A DNA stretch of 60,000 nt, taken from positions 45,704,087 to 45,764,086 of the forward strand of contig CM055092.1 of the NCBI GenBank assembly GCA_029204225.1, read 5' to 3'. The notes below the pieces were generated by a model. The model did no database searches, was not told the origin of the DNA, and saw nothing but the letters and a program-made list of their open reading frames with translations. The stretch is from Diphasiastrum complanatum. Lineage: Eukaryota; Streptophyta; Lycopodiopsida; Lycopodiales; Lycopodiaceae. Shown piece after piece: positions 23,884 to 33,278 of this stretch. Position 1 is the first letter of the stretch. Each line of letters starts with the position of its first letter. Made by a program: the position numbers and the translations under genes.

Positions 23884-25375
23884 TGGTATCAGAGCCAAAA
23901 ATATCAGAACCTATCTGATTTTTCAAGTGGTTTCATTTCAGAGCTATTTCTACAACCCGATAAGCTTCCATAGAAACAAGACTCTACTAGCCGATAGAGT
24001 GATTGTCTTCTTGTTTTGTAATTTAGCACCAAATTTTCATACTTAAGTCACTAATAGTTACTTCTATTACTAGACTATTCCTCCACATGGATTCCCAAGG
24101 GAAAGCTAGTCCTATCATGGACAAGCTTGATGGAGCTAATTACGATCTATGGAAATTTTAAGATGAGAACCATGCTAATGGCTAAGGAGTTGTATGACAT
24201 TGTCACAGGTGCAGAAGAAATAACCGAAGCTGACGATGCAACAATCTCCAGATGGAAGCTGAAAGATGGCAAAGCATTTGCGCTGATCATCCTCAACATT
24301 TTGGATACTCAGATTGGCCACGTGTCTGAAGCTCAGACATTTAAGAAAGTTTGGAACATCTTGAGCACATTATATGAAGTGCAAGATATAGTACCAACAA
24401 ATACGTTCACCTTGGCGATAATAGCACACAAGCTATTAAAGGTGAAGGTACTATAAGATTAAGCTTTGCAATGATCAGTCTAAGCTACTTTCTAAAGTCC
24501 TATATGTACCAAATTTGTCTACAAATCTGCTCTCTATAAGCATAATCACAGATCTAGGACATAGAGTAGAATTCGAATGTGATCAGTGCAAAGTAGTTGA
24601 TAGGACACTAGCACTCGAAAAGAGGCATGGATACTTGTATAGATTAAGTCATTGCTTTTCCGCCTCTAGTTAGGTGCTCAGTACTTCTATTCATGGAAAT
24701 ATAAGTTTACTTTGGCATTTTAGACTTGGTCACTTGAATCATGCTGATGTACAACAAATGTCTAGACAATCTATTGTTCTTGATCTCGACTATCCTCATG
24801 ATAAAGTCGAGTTACCTGTCTGTTAAGACTGTTTAGTTGGTGCATAGACTAGAAAACCATTTAGATCAAGCCATCGGCATACTGTTAGAGGATTGTTAGA
24901 TGTTGTACATACAGACATTTGTGGCCGAATTCAAAATCCTTCTTTGAAGGATGCAAAGTATTTCATAACTTTTATTGATGAATTCTCCAGAAAGACTATG
25001 GTGTATTTTATCCAGAAGAAATCAGAAGCTTTTAATTGCTTCAGCATCTTCAAGGAGCGTGCAAAAAAAGAGACTGGTAGGACGATCAAAGCCTTGAGGT
25101 CTGACAACGACGGAGAGTACATCTCCACCAAATTTAAAGAGTACTGCCAAAGCCAAGGCATTGAGCAACAATTTATCATTCCTTATTCTCCTTAGTCAAA
25201 TGGCTTGGCCGAGAGGAAGAACCGTACCTTGGTTGAATCAGCTAAATGTATGCTGGCGCATGCATCACTACCCAAGAGCTTATGGGCTAAAGCTGTTTCC
25301 ACTGTTGCTTACGTCCAAAACAGATATTCAACCAAGGCCCTCTCAGGCAGAACACCCCATGAGGTGTAAAATCCA
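23884..25375 (+). pseudogene. Truncated Copia element (gag to integrase)
   Basis: TGGTATCAGAGC (23884-23895) is a plant Copia primer-binding site. Gag follows from the ATG at 24088: LDGANYDLWKF, a one-base frameshift, then MRTMLMAKELYDIVTGAEE (UBN2-type gag). Gag is cut short near 24456, and the next readable part is the gag pre-integrase region with the LNH / C-x2-C ligand pattern (24700-24850). The integrase core follows at 24893-25375: DVVHTDICG supplies the first Asp, ALRSDNDGEY the second, and NGLAERKNRT the Glu, so the D-D-E triad is preserved. Stops interrupt it, for example TAG in YSP-stop-SNG where CAG is usual. Protease, reverse transcriptase and RNase H are missing. The fragment ends where a minus-strand Copia LTR begins. 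Confidence 0.85.
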
Positions 25376-25384
25376 GCATGTAAT

Positions 25385-25676
25385 AAGGAAGTAGACTCAA
25401 CTTTCTTGCCCTAAAGTGAAAACCCTAGCCCAGATCCAAGAGTCATGCTTTGTAGGTGCATGGTAGGTACAAATCTCATCATAAATCAAGGTCTAGAACC
25501 TACAAAGTAGGAATCACTACCAAATGGACACAACCATTCCTCTTGACTTGTGGTAACCTACATTAGGTGTAGATTGCCATGCGGCACTTTGGCCATACAA
25601 GTGACTAACAAACAATATTGACAATATGTACAATATTCTACATGGCTAGATTTGCCAATGTAGGCAATTTTTCACA
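25385..25676 (-). mobile_element. Copia 3' LTR fragment (minus strand)
   Basis: On the minus strand the purine tract GAGGAGGAG (25677-25685) is followed at once by TGTGAAAAATTGCC, the classic polypurine-tract/LTR junction of Copia elements. The LTR then runs down to about 25385, where it meets the opposite-strand Copia fragment and is presumably truncated. Confidence 0.6.
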
Positions 25677-26035
25677 CTCCTCCTCAAATCTAGCCTTGGA
25701 AACAACAATACTTCTATCAACCACTCCAATTGAAGATGTAAGCTTGACAAATGAATCTTTAGGTAAAAATTTAGTAAACAAATCAGCCAAGCAACTTGAT
25801 GATGGCACATGTTGGAGCTTGATCCCTTTGGCTTGCACTTTCTCCCTCACAAAATGATGAGCAATCTCGATGTGTTTGCTCCTTGCATGTAATGTAGGAT
25901 TAGTTGCAAGTGATTGGGCTGATTGGTTGTCACAATAGATGATTGGGATCTCATCCTCATTGACATGAAGCTCCACCAATAGCCTTTTGAGCCACAAGAC
26001 ATGCCCTCGACAACCTTTGTTGGCGAAGCGGGTGG
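25638..26035 (-). pseudogene. Copia RNase H domain fragment
   Basis: The minus strand encodes VLWLKRLLVELHVNED, then IPIIYCDNQSAQSLATNP, HARSKHIEIAHHFVREKV and LADLFTKFLPKDSF, the full C-terminal half of a Copia RNase H. The catalytic-type Asp of Y-C-D-N-Q-S-A and the conserved H-x-R-S-K-H-I-E are present. The frame stops inside the adjacent LTR, as is common for Copia. The upstream half of RNase H and all of the reverse transcriptase are missing. The sequence jumps at about 26035 to a Ser/Thr/Pro-rich stretch. Confidence 0.9.
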
Positions 26036-26524
26036 GGTTTGAGAAGCAACTGTGGAAATAGGGGTGAGGACGGTTTGTCCGAATGAGAGGATGGGAGGAA
26101 TAGAAGGGAACTGGAGGGTGGTGTGGAGTATGGAAGAAGGTGAGGATGGAGCAAAACGTGTCTGGCATGGGGGTGAAAAATTGATGACTTGCATCCACGC
26201 CAGAGTGTCGAGAGACAATTGAGAATCAGAAGGACTGAATGGAATGGAAGCAACGGTGGCGACAGGAGTGATGGAAGAGGTGATGGCGATGGATGGAGTA
26301 GTGGATACTGGAAGAGAAATAGGAGTGGTATCAATAGAAGAAATGGGGATGGAGACAAAAACAGATGTGGATGGAACAAGAAGAGAGGTAGCGACAATAG
26401 AAATTGGATTGGGGGATTGCACGAAAGAAGAAGTGGCGGTTGTTGATGGGGTGGTCAGTGCGGTAGTGGAGGTGCGTCTTCGAGTAGCAGGTGGAGATGT
26501 GGATGTAGAGGCAGCGCCACACAT
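26036..26524 (-). pseudogene. Ser/Thr/Pro-rich linker of Copia polyprotein (deleted element)
   Basis: This minus-strand open frame is continuous with no domain, made largely of Ser, Thr, Pro and Val. Copia polyproteins carry such a linker between integrase and reverse transcriptase. Its position just before the RNase H fragment suggests an internal deletion that removed the reverse transcriptase. The assignment is inferred from composition and position. Confidence 0.4.
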
Positions 26525-27015
26525 TCGTTTGCTGGCCTTGTATTAATAACTGTAGGTTGGGAGGAGGTGGATGCTTGAGATGGTGGATAAAGGTTAATAT
26601 GTGGCACGAGGGTAGACAAAAGAGATGAGTGCTGAAAACCGCACACTTTCGTCTCGAAAAGTGCACAGGCAAAGTTACACAATAGGGGGCCTGCTGCGAT
26701 TCGCTCACGATTGTTGGGTTTTGATGGAGTTGGTTAGTTCTCAAATAAGGAATCTATACCAGTCGTATGGCACAACAGAGGGACCAAAAATTCCAGAAAG
26801 GATTCCACTATCTGACTCAACAGCTTAGACTAGATTCTGTCTTTGCAAAATGTTGAAATAACCAGAAAATTATTCAACAGATGTGCAGCCATCTGAATGA
26901 TGAGTTCTGTGATAGCCTCTATCAAGTAACCATTGTTAGTCTGTATGGGGATTTCTGGTGCGATTTGGGTGACGAAAGGTTTGATCAGACTTTTGGCGTT
27001 GCGATGGGAGAAGGG

Positions 27016-27675
27016 TCAACGATCATCGGACATAATGCCAATGGTAACCATCGAGTCGGCGTTAATCCTGACCTTGTACATGGTACCTTGGTACAGGAAG
27101 TGGAAACGAGTCTTTTCCTCATTCCAGGTGGCGTAAGCATGAAGGGTGAGGCTCATGTTAATCTCAGAATGGAAGAGCATCGGGTAAAAACCCATTGCCG
27201 CTAGAAGTGGACCGGTTGTCTGTAGCCATGGTTGGATCAGAGCGTCAGAGGGTAGAGGCCAAATCTGTGTGGCCTCGGGGATGTCACGCTGGATCACTTG
27301 TTTGGCGCCAGAGTCTTCAGAGGATGAGGAGGCCATGTTATCAGTGATGATTAGAGGTAAGAAAAATAGGAAAAACGATGGAAAATGGAAAGGGTGTGGA
27401 AGCGGTAAAAATTGTGAATAACGAGTGTTGGATGACAAAAAGTGTAGTTCACAGCGCAGATCGGTGTTCAGTATGATCAGATGATAGCTGGTAGAAAATT
27501 TGGTCGCAAACAGAGAACTTGGTAATTTCAGTGTAAGTTTTGGTAGAGCTTCGCTAGCAAAGGTAACAAATGACTCGAATTCAGCCCTTATATAGCAGAA
27601 TTTAGAGTGTGTATTAGGTAAAATCCACTTTCCCTTGTTCAATTCCATCCAAATTTTTGCAGGCACCTTCTTCAC
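27016..27675 (-). CDS. Unknown ORF, possibly retroelement-associated
   Basis: This minus-strand frame has 219 codons. An internal Met (at 27336) starts MASSSSEDSGAKQVIQ, continues PLPSDALIQPWLQTTG, FYPMLFHSEINMSLTLHA and WNEEKTRFHFLYQG, and ends MVTIGIMSDDR. The part before that Met is hydrophobic and Leu/Pro/Phe-rich and is probably leader rather than protein. I do not recognise the domain. It lies between the minus-strand Copia linker and the 3' side of a minus-strand gypsy element and shares their orientation, so it may be an element-encoded accessory frame or a gag N-terminus. A host gene fragment cannot be excluded. Confidence 0.35.
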   Translation of the reverse strand: MKKVPAKIWMELNKGKWILPNTHSKFCYIRAEFESFVTFASEALPKLTLKLPSSLFATKFSTSYHLIILNTDLRCELHFLSSNTRYSQFLPLPHPFHFPSFFLFFLPLIITDNMASSSSEDSGAKQVIQRDIPEATQIWPLPSDALIQPWLQTTGPLLAAMGFYPMLFHSEINMSLTLHAYATWNEEKTRFHFLYQGTMYKVRINADSMVTIGIMSDDR

Positions 27676-27699
27676 AAAATTCTAAGACCTCAGGGAAGT

Positions 27700-28005
27700 C
27701 TGCGAGAGTTCAGAAGGTGATTTGACTGCAATGCGAAGGTTCTAAGAGGGTTTAGGCTGTCTGTGAGAGTTCAACTCTCGCAAGAAGTGATCTCTCGCAC
27801 AACTTGTTTTTGTGATTGGATTTTCAAGATCAGATCATGTAGGCAGGCTAATTTTACTGCTCTGATTCCATTTAGGCACCTTGCGAGGGTTGGTAAGATG
27901 ATCTTGAGGCTCTAAGAGGGTTCTGAAAATTCAGCTTCTGGGAACTCTCACATACACTAAAAAATGATGATTCCTCCATCAGGAGCTCTCGCAGAGATTT
28001 TCATG
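27700..28005. repeat. Dispersed GCGAGAG inverted-motif array, copy 1
   Basis: At least seven occurrences of (T)GCGAGAGTTC or its complement AACTCTCGCA, some mutated by one base, lie within 300 bp. One pair near 27760 is head to head with a single base between the arms. The same motif fills 32380-33095 on the other side of the gypsy coding region. Confidence 0.7.
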
Positions 28006-28421
28006 GATGCTTCTGGGTCAAATCTGGTGACTGTCCAAATTTCAAGAGCTATTTCCCAGGGGATCTCAAAAAATCAAGAAAAAAGTGCTCTTTCAGAGTG
28101 TTTTTAGATGAGATCTCGAGACGTTCTGATTTTTAACTTTCGTAAACTGGTAATCAGCTTCATCCATGCTTGATCTGACTGTTGGTGGTTCTCTGGAAGT
28201 TCTGATGGATACTTGGTAGTAGATCCATCAGTCAATCTAATGATCTGCTTCCTTCTTGATCCTATCTGGATCTGGATCCTTATGATGGATTCTTCCGATC
28301 TTGCCAGATCTGGCTGAATTTGGATGGATCTAGCTTGATTTGGCTTGACCTTCTTAGATCTAGGGGTGATGGTTTAGTAGAATAGCTTTTCATAACGTGC
28401 CATCGCCAATCTAGATCTATC

Positions 28422-29483
28422 TTACTGCGGTGGCCAGTATTTGTGCAACCGGCTACCGTTGATGGGTGTATTGAATGGCGTCCCATCTAGCTTTTCCAAA
28501 TTCATGGCTCCATGATTAAGAATTTTCTTGATCCTATAAGGACCTTCGCCTGTGAATTTTAACTTTTCCTTGATCGCCTTGGTTTTATACATCAGGACCA
28601 GATCTCTGAAACGAAGATCCTTCTTTTGTAACCTACGATCATGCCATGCCTTGCGTCTTTCCTTTTCAGCTGCCAGTACGTGCACAACTAGTAAGCGTGT
28701 TTCATAGAGTTTATGCAGAGCTTCGTGGCGTAGTTGTAGATATTTGGACTCATTAAGATGTTGCATGGTGGCAATCCTTAATGAAGGAGCTAAAAACTCT
28801 ACTGACATTATAGCATCCTGACCATATACCAATTGGAAGGGTGTTTGATCAGTGCTTCCTTTATATGTTGCCTGAATGCCCACAGCGACATGCAACTTAT
28901 GTTCCCAATCCGATCTGCTAGCTTCAACTATTTTAGTGAGCACGCTACACAGGATCTTATTGGATGATTTTGCTTGCCCATTACCATGGGGATAATAAGG
29001 TGTACTGGTTCTGTGGATCACGAAGAATTCCTCCAACATGACCTTGATGGTCTCGTTGATGAAATGGCTTCCGCGATCGCTGACTAGCTCCACCGGGCAT
29101 CCGAAGCATATAATGATATTTTCATAAAGGAACTTGGCAATGGTCCTAGCATCATCTACTCTTACTGCCTTGGCTTCGACCCATTTGGTGAGGTAGTATG
29201 TGGCTACGATTATGTATTGAGCCTGGGAACTCCTTGCTACAGGGTGAATTGGACCGATGTAATCCAATTCTCACCTTTCGAATGGTGCTTGGGCTAAGAC
29301 CGGGTGTAGTAAGTCATAATTCAATCTCGTTGGTCTCCTTACCCTTTGGCACACATCGCATTTTTTCAAGTATTCCTCCGTATCCTTATGAATCATTGGC
29401 CACCAACATCCTGATTGTAGGATCTTGCGAACTGTAATGTCAGATGCAAAATGACCCCCACTCATGCCTTCATGTGAAAGCAA
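28422..29483 (-). pseudogene. Gypsy-1 integrase
   Basis: Reading down the minus strand: a zinc-binding N-terminus (LLSHEGMSGGHFASD ... CDVCQR, the H-H-C-C pattern), one in-frame TGA where Trp is expected, then LDYIGPIHPVA with the first catalytic Asp and VELVSDRGSHF with the second. The third position reads GNGQAKSSNK, so the conserved Glu of the D-D-E triad is Lys (GAA to AAA on the minus strand, near 28974). The C-terminal module follows: TPFQLVYGQDAIM, then FTGEGPYRIKKIL, ending at WPPQ and a stop. The integrase is almost complete in length but should be catalytically dead. No chromodomain is visible. Confidence 0.9.
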
Positions 29484-29499
29484 AATGATCTGGGTGGCC

Positions 29500-29880
29500 T
29501 CATGAGGAAGAATACACCACCGAAGAATAAGGTCTAGCTTTTAAGATCAATCTCCACTGTTCCACCTTTGGTAAAGATTTGTCTGGTTGGCCCCGCATTA
29601 GATATTCAATAATGTCGGCAGCCCATTTTGGTACTGTGTCCACGTAAAACAAGGCAGCATTTGCCAGCTCATCGTCGGGTTGGGTTGCAATCTCCTTCCC
29701 TTTGATTCGTGACACATGATGTGCCATGTAATGTTGTTTTCCCTTGCAAATTACTATCCGAAAATCAAACTCCAACAACAAAAGTAGCCATCTGGTGATT
29801 CTTCCGATGTTGCAAGTTTTATTAACGAGATAGAGCAAGGGTTGATGGTCCGTATAAAAAGCAAAATGTGTGGCCATCAA
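29500..29880 (-). pseudogene. Gypsy-1 RNase H domain, C-terminal half
   Basis: FAFYTDHQPLLYLVNK is the central T-D-H-x-P-L motif of Ty3/gypsy RNase H, followed by GRITRWLLLLLEFDF and GKQHYMAHHVSRI (compare A-D-x-L-S-R, here AHHVSRI, so the Asp is His). It continues into the linker leading to integrase. It is separated from the preceding thumb/RNase H segment by a frameshift and stops at 29880-30013. Confidence 0.85.
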
Positions 29881-30012
29881 GTAGTGTCAAAATTTCTTAA
29901 TTACATAGATCATTTCCAATGCTTCCCACGTTGTGGTTGAATAATTTATTTCGGTATCACTGAGCTGTCGGCTTGCAAATCGAATTGGAAAATCCTTTTT
30001 GTGTTCACCTGG

Positions 30013-30468
30013 CTAGGTTAAGACTGCTCCAACTGCATACTTCAATGCGTCCATATGCACATGAAACTCAATGGACCAATTGGGTGGGTGTAAGATTGGT
30101 GCTGAAACCAATGCATCCTTAAGCTTTTGAAAAGCCTTTAGGGCTTCTTCGTTCCAATGTGGATCCGTTGTGAGTTTGTAAATTGGTCGGGCTAACTCCG
30201 CAAAATCAAGAATGAAGATCCTATAATAGTTAGCATGACCCATGAAAATGTAGACCTCGCGGATCATTCCCGGTGGTGGTAGATCAACAATGATCCCGAT
30301 CTTAGATAGATCTGTGGCGATCCCGTGTCTTGACACTATATGGCCGAGAATCAAGCCATGTGTCACCCAGAATTGACATTTTTTTGGATTCAGGTAGATC
30401 TGGTATTCACGGCATTTTTGTAACACCTTCTCCAAGTTGGATAAGTGTTCTAAGTCTAGTCCATGCAC
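30013..30468 (-). pseudogene. Gypsy-1 RT thumb and RNase H start
   Basis: Minus-strand frame: LNPKKCQFWVTHGLILGHIV, SRHGIATDLSKIG, then PPPG...MGHANYYRIFI and WNEEALKAFQKLKDAL leading to PILHPPNWS. This is the connection region of gypsy reverse transcriptases with the start of RNase H (HVHMDALKYAVGAVL). The frame directly upstream reads IFLDDL and then a TGA stop before VHGLDLE, so the Y-x-D-D catalytic box survives as FLDD immediately before the stop. Confidence 0.9.
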
Positions 30469-31303
30469 TCATAGATCATCCAAGAAAATTTCTAGGAATT
30501 TTTGCAAATAATCTTTAATGCAGCCTGATGACTCGCTGGAAAGTGCTTGGGACATTGCAAAGTCCAAATGGCATCACTTTATAGGCATAGGTTCTCCATT
30601 CTGTGGCGAATGTTGTTTTGTGTTGGTTCTGGGAGGCTATCTTCACCTGATTGTAGCCGCTGAAGCCATCTAGAAAACTGTAGGCTTCGGCACCAGCTAC
30701 TCTGTCGAAGACACTTTCCATAAATGGTAAAGAAAAATGGTCCTTTTTGGTGACTGCATTTAGCACCTTCAGATTCACACAAATCCGCATTTTGCCGTTC
30801 TTCTTGGGTACTATAACTATCGGTGTTACCCATTCCGTGTGCTCGATTTCATAGATGAAATCTGCATCCATCAGCTTCTGCAACTCCTGCTTGATCAGTT
30901 CTGTATAATTCGAGTTGCAGCGGTAGTAATAGCTTACCTTGGGGACTACTCTGTCCACCAAGGGTATGGTGTGTTGGACTACTGTTGGTGGAATGCCCTT
31001 AAGATCACTGTAACTCCAGGCAAAACAGTCTTTATACTCCACCAACAATGATCGTAGTCTCTTGAACTGTGTGGGTGTTAACTGCTCTCCCACATGCACT
31101 ATCTTTTCTTCTTCACCTGGCTTGGCAAGGTTCATCGGCTGTGTTCGCGCAGGTCCCTCGAAGACTTGTTCCGCTGGTGCCTGTCTTTGATCAGGTTCTC
31201 TCTGGGCTTGCGGCTTCATGATTAGCACGTCATCCAAGGTATAGTTCTTGAAAGTCTCACTGTATGGTTTTGCATGCATACTGAACACCATACACTTTTC
31301 CAT
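30469..31303 (-). pseudogene. Gypsy-1 reverse transcriptase (fingers and palm)
   Basis: The minus strand reads NYTLDDVLIMKPQAQRE and ARTQPMNLAKPGEEEKIVHV (a pre-RT spacer shared with the second gypsy element), then FAWSYSDLKGIPPTVVQHTI, FIYEIEHTEWVTPIVIVPKK, NGKMRICVNLKVLNAVT, AYSFLDGFSGYNQV and VMPFGLCNVPSTFQRV. These are the ordered motifs of a gypsy reverse transcriptase, and the first catalytic Asp (FLDGFSGY) is intact. The spacer joins gag directly, with no zinc knuckle or protease between, so about 1-2 kb has been lost. Confidence 0.92.
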
Positions 31304-32254
31304 CTTGGATACTGCAGCTGGATTGGTTCCAGTTGATGTGGCGCTACTGCTACAACTCCTTGTAAGGCTTTCAATTTTTGGTCAAACTGCACCGTAAGTT
31401 GCTCCATTTGTTGTTTGTGTAATTTTGTCATTTGCTCTAGCAACAGTTCTATGGATAGAGCATATGCGTTTGATGATGATGATGCAATTGAGGGAGTAGG
31501 AGTGTGGGTGGATGGATATTCGTCGTCAGATCCCTCATCCTCTTTCCTGATGGCATCTTCCATAGCTTCTTGCAGAGTAGTGTACTGCTCCCGTCGTTTC
31601 AGTTCTCTTCTGATGCTTCGTGGTAGTCCGGCTAGGAACCACATGATCACCGCATGATCGGGGGTTAGGGTTGCACTGCACTCGGATCGTAAGTGTTTGA
31701 CCCGCTCAATATAGTCCCTGACCCTTTCTCGTTCTCCCATTTTGACTTTGCTCATCAGGAGGAACGGGTCTTCCAGGAATTTTTTTGGTTTAAAGCGCGT
31801 AATGAGAGCCGCTTTAACCACTTCCCAGGTGGATTTTTCTTTCTCTGACAGGTTGAAAAACCAATCCTGAGCCACTGCCAATAAGGACATTGGAAACAGC
31901 ATCAGCTTCTCCGCAGGTGTCCGTTCACCGTAGATTTCACAAGCTTGCTCGTAGATCTGGAGGAATCGGATGGGATCTGATGATCCGTCGTATTTTGGTA
32001 TTTTTGTCCATGGTACTCTCCGGAATGCTTGCAAGGGAGCGACATGTACGGGTTGGCCCATTGGATCCATTGGTGCTGGTTCCGATTCTGCCTCTTGTTG
32101 CACAGCTGCTAATCTGGGAAGGTGTGGTGTTTGATTTGCTATCCTTCATGCTATTGATCATCTCGATCTCAGATTCATCCGATGGTGGGTTCCAAAGTGA
32201 TTGGATCTTGCTTAAATAGTAGGATGCAGTGTGGATCTCTAAGGATCTGATCAA
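31222..32254 (-). pseudogene. Gypsy-1 gag
   Basis: Minus-strand capsid-like region: PWTKIPKYDGSSDPIRFLQI, ACEIYGERTPAEKLMLFPMS, AVAQDWFFNL, then LEDPFLLMSKVKMGERERV and RDYIERVKHLRSEC. This is the standard retrotransposon gag fold of plant gypsy elements. The N-terminal part is in a different frame (frameshift near 32100). A Gln/Leu-rich segment (LLLEQMTKLHKQQMEQL) ends the frame. No CCHC zinc knuckle follows. Confidence 0.88.
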
Positions 32255-32379
32255 TCTGATCGGCCAGAAGTGAATTTTAGGCTCTTTATGGTGGTTTTTC
32301 CTTGATAACTTTTTACTCCTTGCACTGATTGACCTGATATTTTGACAATAGCTGGATCTGATGTAGATCTTTTCATTGA

Positions 32380-33095
32380 TCTATTCTGCGAGGGTTCTTT
32401 AGCTATTTTTGCAAGTAAAAAACTTGATATCTTTCAGATCTCTGGGAAGTAACTCTCGCAAGGCTCACAGTAGTTGGATCTGGGTCAGATCTCACTATAG
32501 AATTCTTTGCGAGAGTTAACTCTCGCAAGAAGTAAAATAATTGTCTGCGAGGGTTCAAAAATACTTTTTTGGCTTGATCTTCACCAGATCTTCACACTAA
32601 CCTCGCAGGCTTCATCACTGATATAAATTGACATTCTGAATCGATTGAGAGAGTCTGCGAGAGTTCTTACTGGAAGGATTTGCTGGATCTTCACTTTTTA
32701 GTAATTTTTTTTGCACTTAAATCCAATTTTCTGCTCACTGGAATCAAACTAACTCTCGCAAGCTCTTCAATGTCCTGGTCTCACTGAGATGGAACTTCAA
32801 AATCCTCTACGAGAATCCTTGACCACTGGAAGTGAAAATTTTGTTGTCTGCGAGGGTTCACTGGTACTTTCCCATTTTTTTTTCACTGGGAACTCTCGCA
32901 CAGGCACTTAGACATCAAACTAGCTCTCGCAAGCTTCTCTTTGTCCTGGTCTCACTGAGATGGAACTTCAAAGGGCTCTACGAGAGTTCTTATGAAGATT
33001 TGAATTTTTTTGGATTTTTTCAAGGGTTTTTTGAATTTTTTTTATGATTTTCTCTGATTTTTACAATCTGCTTGGAACTAACTCTCGCAGGCTTC
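32380..33095. repeat. GCGAGAG inverted-motif array, copy 2
   Basis: About a dozen occurrences of TGCGAGRGTTC or its complement AACTCTCGCA, in both orientations, are spread over 700 bp of the gypsy-1 leader (between gag and the primer-binding site). Two of them meet at 32507-32528 as a perfect 22-bp palindrome centred on GTTAAC. Spacing is irregular, about 25-100 bp. Confidence 0.75.
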
Positions 33096-33278
33096 TATGA
33101 AGGTCTGGGACAGTACCCTGGAGCTGCTGCAAGTTATGCAAGGGTTAATTCTCACTGATTTTGGAGATATAAAAATCGGATGAGATTTTAGGCTCTTTTT
33201 TCCTCAAAAATACAGATTGGTGTGTTTTTTTGGATTTTTTGGCTGGTTGGTTTGGGTTTCAAGCCTTTAGAGGCTGTT

